A stretch of DNA of 8,211 bases, from contig WGDG01000274.1 in assembly GCA_015493425.1 (NCBI GenBank), positions 1-8,211 on the forward strand, written 5' to 3'. Every line of letters starts with the position of its first letter. The first letter of the stretch is position 1. Positions 5,897 to 8,211 of this stretch are shown here, piece by piece. The notes under the pieces were generated by a model. The model was given only the letters and a program-made list of their open reading frames with translations. It made no database searches and was not told the origin of the DNA. This DNA is from Sulfurovum sp. (lineage in GTDB: Bacteria; Campylobacterota; Campylobacteria; Campylobacterales; Sulfurovaceae). Position numbers and translations under genes: made by a program.

Positions 5897-6800
5897 ACTG
5901 AAGCGGTGTACCCGCTTCGAGCATCTGAAGCATCAGTTTTTTAGAAAAGAATACAAACTTGTCAAACAGGGTACTGTGATACTTGTCTTTATGGTATATC
6001 ATAAGAAAATCACGTTTACACTCGAAGTTTTTAACCGGTACCTGATAGAGGCTTTTTTCTGCCAATTCATTTTCTACAGAAATTTTTGAAATACAGGTAA
6101 GACACTCACGGTTCACAAGAATACTTTTGATCGATTCGGTATGGCCAAGTTCAAAGAAAATATTAAGATCATCGACTTTGTCTTTAATGTAGTTGAGGAA
6201 TACTTCCCGTGTTCCCGATCCCTCTTCCCTGAGAACCCATCGTTTCTCTGCCAGTTCGTCAATATAGCAAGGCTTTGCAAGCTCTTTTTGGGAAGTAACG
6301 ATAATCAGTTCATCCACCCCTATCTGCTCTTTGATGATATCACTTCCACCCACGAAACCTTCGACAAACCCAACATCAATCTCTCCGCTTTTGATCATAT
6401 CACTGATCTCTTTGGTATTTCCCTCTTTTAAAGAAATCTTTACATCAGGATAGGAGCTCATATAGCTGCATATAATGGAAGGCATCAGGTAATCGACGAT
6501 CGTCGTACTCGCGCCTACACGGATCATCCCCTTGTTTTCCGAGTTTTGAAACTCATACTCTATATCAGACAGCTTTTTATAAATGGGGTCTATCTCTTTG
6601 TGAAATGCACGCCCCACTTCATTGAGTACAAGTTTCTTGTTGATACGGTCAAATACCGGACGCCCGAGAATATTCTCCATCTCTTTAATCGACATGGAGA
6701 TAGCCGACTGGCTGAGATGCATCTCTTTGGCAACATTGGTCAGATGCCCTGAAGCAACAACATTGAGAAAAATTTCCATCTGCCGGAGGGTTAGTTTCAT
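5883..6800 (-). CDS. yeiE: LysR-type transcriptional regulator, YeiE-like
   Basis: A 305-residue LysR-type regulator. An N-terminal winged helix-turn-helix (about 4-62; VAKEMHLSQSAISMSIKEME, 23-42, is the recognition region) precedes a periplasmic-binding-fold effector domain (about 92-295). MKLTLRQMEIF, VGASTTI.DYLMP (95-107), DVGFVEG (142-148) and the LREEGSGTRE run (190-199) closely match E. coli YeiE as I remember it, much more than CysB or CbbR. YeiE in enterobacteria has been tied to sulfite sensing and sulfite tolerance. The gene is divergent from a yeiH homologue, the same arrangement as in E. coli, so it most likely regulates yeiH and itself. Start ATG 6800 aligns with the E. coli N-terminus; the ribosome site is weak (GCGAG). 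The gene looks more AT-rich and lysine-rich than its neighbours. It overlaps mobA convergently by 14 bases. Confidence 0.9.
   Translation of the reverse strand: MKLTLRQMEIFLNVVASGHLTNVAKEMHLSQSAISMSIKEMENILGRPVFDRINKKLVLNEVGRAFHKEIDPIYKKLSDIEYEFQNSENKGMIRVGASTTIVDYLMPSIICSYMSSYPDVKISLKEGNTKEISDMIKSGEIDVGFVEGFVGGSDIIKEQIGVDELIIVTSQKELAKPCYIDELAEKRWVLREEGSGTREVFLNYIKDKVDDLNIFFELGHTESIKSILVNRECLTCISKISVENELAEKSLYQVPVKNFECKRDFLMIYHKDKYHSTLFDKFVFFSKKLMLQMLEAGTPLQFKNR
5900..5918. terminator. Hairpin at convergent mobA/LysR ends, possible terminator
   Basis: GAAGCGG (5900-5906) and CCGCTTC (5912-5918) form a perfect 7-base-pair stem with a 5-base loop, directly after the mobA stop and inside the last codons of the regulator. 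No T-run follows immediately on either strand; on the plus strand six T's occur at 5937-5942. It may stop transcription from mobA weakly, or be chance. Confidence 0.3.
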
Positions 6801-6848
6801 AAGTGACTCGCTTTTCTTCGAAAAAATTTATTATGGCTGACGATAATA

Positions 6849-6869
6849 TTGATTTTACTATTATATCAA
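6849..6869. promoter_or_regulatory. LysR-type operator, TTGAT-N11-ATCAA
   Basis: TTGAT (6849-6853) and ATCAA (6865-6869) form a perfect inverted repeat with an 11-base spacer, the classical T-N11-A LysR box. It covers the -10 of the regulator gene and the candidate -35 of yeiH, so a bound YeiE-like protein could block its own promoter and affect yeiH. The inference rests on motif and position only. Confidence 0.55.
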
Positions 6870-6883
6870 GAATATGGTACAAT
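6854..6883 (+). promoter_or_regulatory. Promoter for yeiH (extended -10)
   Basis: TGG followed by TACAAT (6878-6883) is an extended -10, with TTTACT (6854-6859, 4 of 6) as -35 at 18-base spacing. Transcription would start near 6890, leaving about 47 bases before the ATG. The -10 shares base 6883 with the -35 of the divergent regulator promoter, so the two promoters physically overlap. Confidence 0.5.
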
Positions 6884-6888
6884 TCCAA
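6860..6888 (-). promoter_or_regulatory. Promoter for the YeiE-like regulator gene
   Basis: On the minus strand, TTGGAA (6883-6888, 4 of 6 to consensus) and a perfect TATAAT (6860-6865) are separated by the ideal 17 bases. Transcription would start near 6853, giving a leader of about 53 bases. The -10 lies inside the LysR box at 6849-6869, which would suit autorepression. Confidence 0.6.
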
Positions 6889-6912
6889 AAAATTTATCAG
6901 TTTTTTTGAATT
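6881..6912. repeat. Imperfect 12-base inverted repeat in the yeiE-yeiH spacer
   Basis: AATTCCAAAAAA (6881-6892) and TTTTTTTGAATT (6901-6912) pair at 11 of 12 positions around an 8-base gap. The repeat begins at the yeiH -10 and covers its predicted transcription start and the regulator -35. It could be a second regulator-binding site or an A/T-rich hairpin in the yeiH leader RNA. Confidence 0.5.
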
Positions 6913-6936
6913 CAATCTAACATATGAGGTAAAACT

Positions 6937-8004
6937 ATGCCATTTTCTCCAGAAAACCGCCAGGGTACCATCAGCGGTATCCTCTTTGTCGCTATCTTTG
7001 CAGCGGCAGCGACCTACATTGCAGGACTCGGACCTGTCAAAGCGTTGGGGCTTTCTCCACTGGTTATCGGTATCGTCATGGGTATCTTTTACGCCAATAC
7101 CCTGCACAACCACACACCTGTCGAATGGCAGGGGGGAATCACCTTCTCGGCCAAAAAAATCCTCCGTTTTGCCATCGTGCTCTACGGTTTCCGCCTGACA
7201 TTTCAGGAAATTATTGCTGTAGGTCCTGACGGCTTCTTTGTCTCTTTGACCATGCTGACAAGTACCCTCCTTTTGGGTTCATGGCTTGGATACAAAGTTT
7301 TTGGTATGGAAAAAGACACTTCCATTCTGACCGCTTCCGGTGCGGCAGTTTGTGGTGCCGCAGCTGTACTGGCAACAGAACCGGTACTTAAATCTGAAGA
7401 GTACAAGGCTGCTATCGCTGTTTCCATGGTCGTCCTTTTCGGTACGATTTCTATGTTCCTCTATCCGATCCTCTATACGGGTATTATCGAACATGCAACA
7501 GGCTTCCTGCATATGACCGCCCGTGAATTCGGTATCTATACCGGAGGAACCATCCACGAAGTAGCACAGGTCGTTGCCGTTCCTGCTTCCGTTCCGGGCT
7601 CTCCAAAAGAGATGGCCGATGCCGCTGTCATTGTCAAAATGACACGTGTCATTATGATCGCACCGATGCTGATCGTGCTCGGGCTCTACCTTGCATGGGA
7701 TGCGAAGCGTTCAGGTGCAGAGCACAGCGGAAAGACAAAACTGGTCATTCCCTGGTTTGCCGTTTACTTCATTCTGGTTGCAGGATTCAACTCTCTGCAC
7801 CTGCTGCCTGAAAACCTGGTACACCTCATCAATCAGGTCGATACCTTCCTGCTGACCATGGCAATGACTGCCCTTGGTATGGGAACCATCTTCAGCAAGT
7901 TCAAGGGGCTTGGCCTTGCACCGCTCTATACCGCTCTGGGTATGTTTGCCTGGCTGGTAATCGGCGGCTTTATTGTCACCAAGGTGATCGTCGAGGTTCT
8001 TTAA
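6937..8004 (+). CDS. yeiH: YeiH-family membrane transporter (UPF0324, putative sulfate/sulfite exporter)
   Basis: A 355-residue integral membrane protein of the YeiH/UPF0324 family (Pfam 'conserved hypothetical 698'), often labelled putative sulfate exporter; transport is inferred, not settled. About ten membrane helices span residues 12 to 350. Family motifs visible: ILYGFRLTF-type VLYGFRLTF (81-89), KVFGMEKDTS (120-129), GAAVCGAAAVLATEP (135-149), YTGGTIHEVAQVVAV (201-215), VKMTRVIMIAP (233-243), IPWFAVYF (271-278), FNSLHLLPE (284-292) and DTFLLTMAMTALGM (302-315). These match E. coli YeiH nearly block for block. TGAGGT (6925-6930) is well placed before ATG 6937. It is divergent from the YeiE-like regulator. 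In a sulfur-oxidising bacterium a sulfite or sulfur-oxyanion efflux role would make sense. Its TAA overlaps the stop of the convergent next gene. Confidence 0.95.
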   Translation: MPFSPENRQGTISGILFVAIFAAAATYIAGLGPVKALGLSPLVIGIVMGIFYANTLHNHTPVEWQGGITFSAKKILRFAIVLYGFRLTFQEIIAVGPDGFFVSLTMLTSTLLLGSWLGYKVFGMEKDTSILTASGAAVCGAAAVLATEPVLKSEEYKAAIAVSMVVLFGTISMFLYPILYTGIIEHATGFLHMTAREFGIYTGGTIHEVAQVVAVPASVPGSPKEMADAAVIVKMTRVIMIAPMLIVLGLYLAWDAKRSGAEHSGKTKLVIPWFAVYFILVAGFNSLHLLPENLVHLINQVDTFLLTMAMTALGMGTIFSKFKGLGLAPLYTALGMFAWLVIGGFIVTKVIVEVL

Positions 8005-8211
8005 GCCTTCGATGTGCGGGTGATCTTGCGTGAGAGCATCTGCATAATACGGGAAGCTGCCTGCATATACATATCGCGTTCGCGGTAAAGCGCAGCTTTC
8101 TCTTCCTCTAAAGTCATCTCTTTTTTTACCACTTTCTCTTCTTTTCTTGCAAGTGTTTCATACGCTTCTTTGAGTTTTTTGTATTCCTTGTCAAGTGCAT
8201 GTACCTCTTTC
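8001..8211 (-). CDS. C-terminal part of a charged, probably coiled-coil protein (partial)
   Basis: The minus strand is open from the window edge to a TAA at 8001-8003, giving the last 69 residues of a gene whose start lies beyond 8211. The segment is rich in Lys, Glu, Leu and Met with heptad-like spacing (for example LDKEYKKLKEAYETLARKEE), suggesting an alpha-helical coiled coil. It ends in a basic tail (SRKITRTSKA). I do not recognise the family. The stop codon lies in the palindrome TTAA (8001-8004) shared with the stop of yeiH, so the two convergent genes overlap by 4 bases. Confidence 0.65.
   Translation of the reverse strand, partial: KEVHALDKEYKKLKEAYETLARKEEKVVKKEMTLEEEKAALYRERDMYMQAASRIMQMLSRKITRTSKA

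Noticed and set aside
5925..5942. CTGA-loop-TCAG hairpin followed by six T's inside the regulator gene
   Set aside because: A 4-base-pair stem is too weak for an intrinsic terminator by itself.
6843..6864. Inverted repeat ATAATA-N10-TATTAT
   Set aside because: It overlaps the LysR box but is pure A/T with the wrong spacing, and is less convincing than TTGAT-N11-ATCAA.
6821..6897. Eleven-base direct repeat AAAAAATTTAT at 6821-6831 and 6887-6897
   Set aside because: The copies are 66 bases apart in very A/T-rich sequence where such repeats are expected by chance. The second copy is already part of the inverted repeat at 6881-6912.
6803..7198. A 131-codon plus-strand frame starting in the yeiE-yeiH spacer
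   Set aside because: It runs through both promoters and the operator, then out of frame through yeiH. The well-placed ribosome site belongs to the yeiH ATG at 6937.
7991..8012. Possible hairpin at the convergent yeiH end (TCGAGG with CCTTCGA)
   Set aside because: The stem has a bulge and a wobble pair and no T-run follows on either strand. It cannot be supported as a terminator.

Overview
The window is ordinary, densely packed bacterial chromosome: eight complete genes in two blocks plus a partial ninth, with intergenic gaps of only a few to about 140 bases. Moderate GC, prepilins with alanine before the cleavage site (A|FTLIE, A|FSLLE), short leaders and tight gene overlaps suggest a Campylobacterota member, perhaps a sulfur-oxidising Sulfurovum- or Sulfurimonas-like bacterium. 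The taxonomy is inferred from sequence style and remembered homologues, not proven.

Bases 1-3708 hold part of a type II secretion (T2SS) or pseudopilus locus. A gspK-like minor pseudopilin gene runs leftward. Divergent from it runs a rightward set: gspG (major pseudopilin with an intact calcium-loop signature), two short minor pseudopilin genes (GspH-like and GspI-like by position and N-terminus only) and gspF (inner-membrane platform protein). The ATPase, secretin and L/M/C components are not in the window. gspF has its own candidate promoters: a sigma70-type -10 TATAAT overlapping a well-spaced sigma54-type -24/-12 element.

Bases 3727-5896 continue on the same strand with very tight spacing: an RDD-family membrane protein, a 12-helix major facilitator transporter and mobA (molybdenum cofactor guanylyltransferase). 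They probably share transcription with gspF, although no functional link to secretion is obvious.

Bases 5883-8004 hold a divergent regulator-transporter pair, a LysR-type regulator closely resembling YeiE and a membrane protein closely resembling YeiH. The 136-base spacer between them contains overlapping divergent promoters, a textbook LysR box (TTGAT-N11-ATCAA) and a second, longer inverted repeat. This is the best regulatory signal in the window. In enterobacteria the same two genes are also divergent neighbours, and YeiE there is linked to sulfite sensing.

Bases 8001-8211 carry the C-terminal end of a leftward, charged, probably coiled-coil protein whose stop codon overlaps that of yeiH. 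I saw no RNA gene, mobile element, CRISPR array or prophage signature. I found no clearly new biological system. The most interesting points are the candidate sigma54 promoter, the cysteine cluster in one pseudopilin, the odd gspF operon content and the yeiE-yeiH operator architecture.
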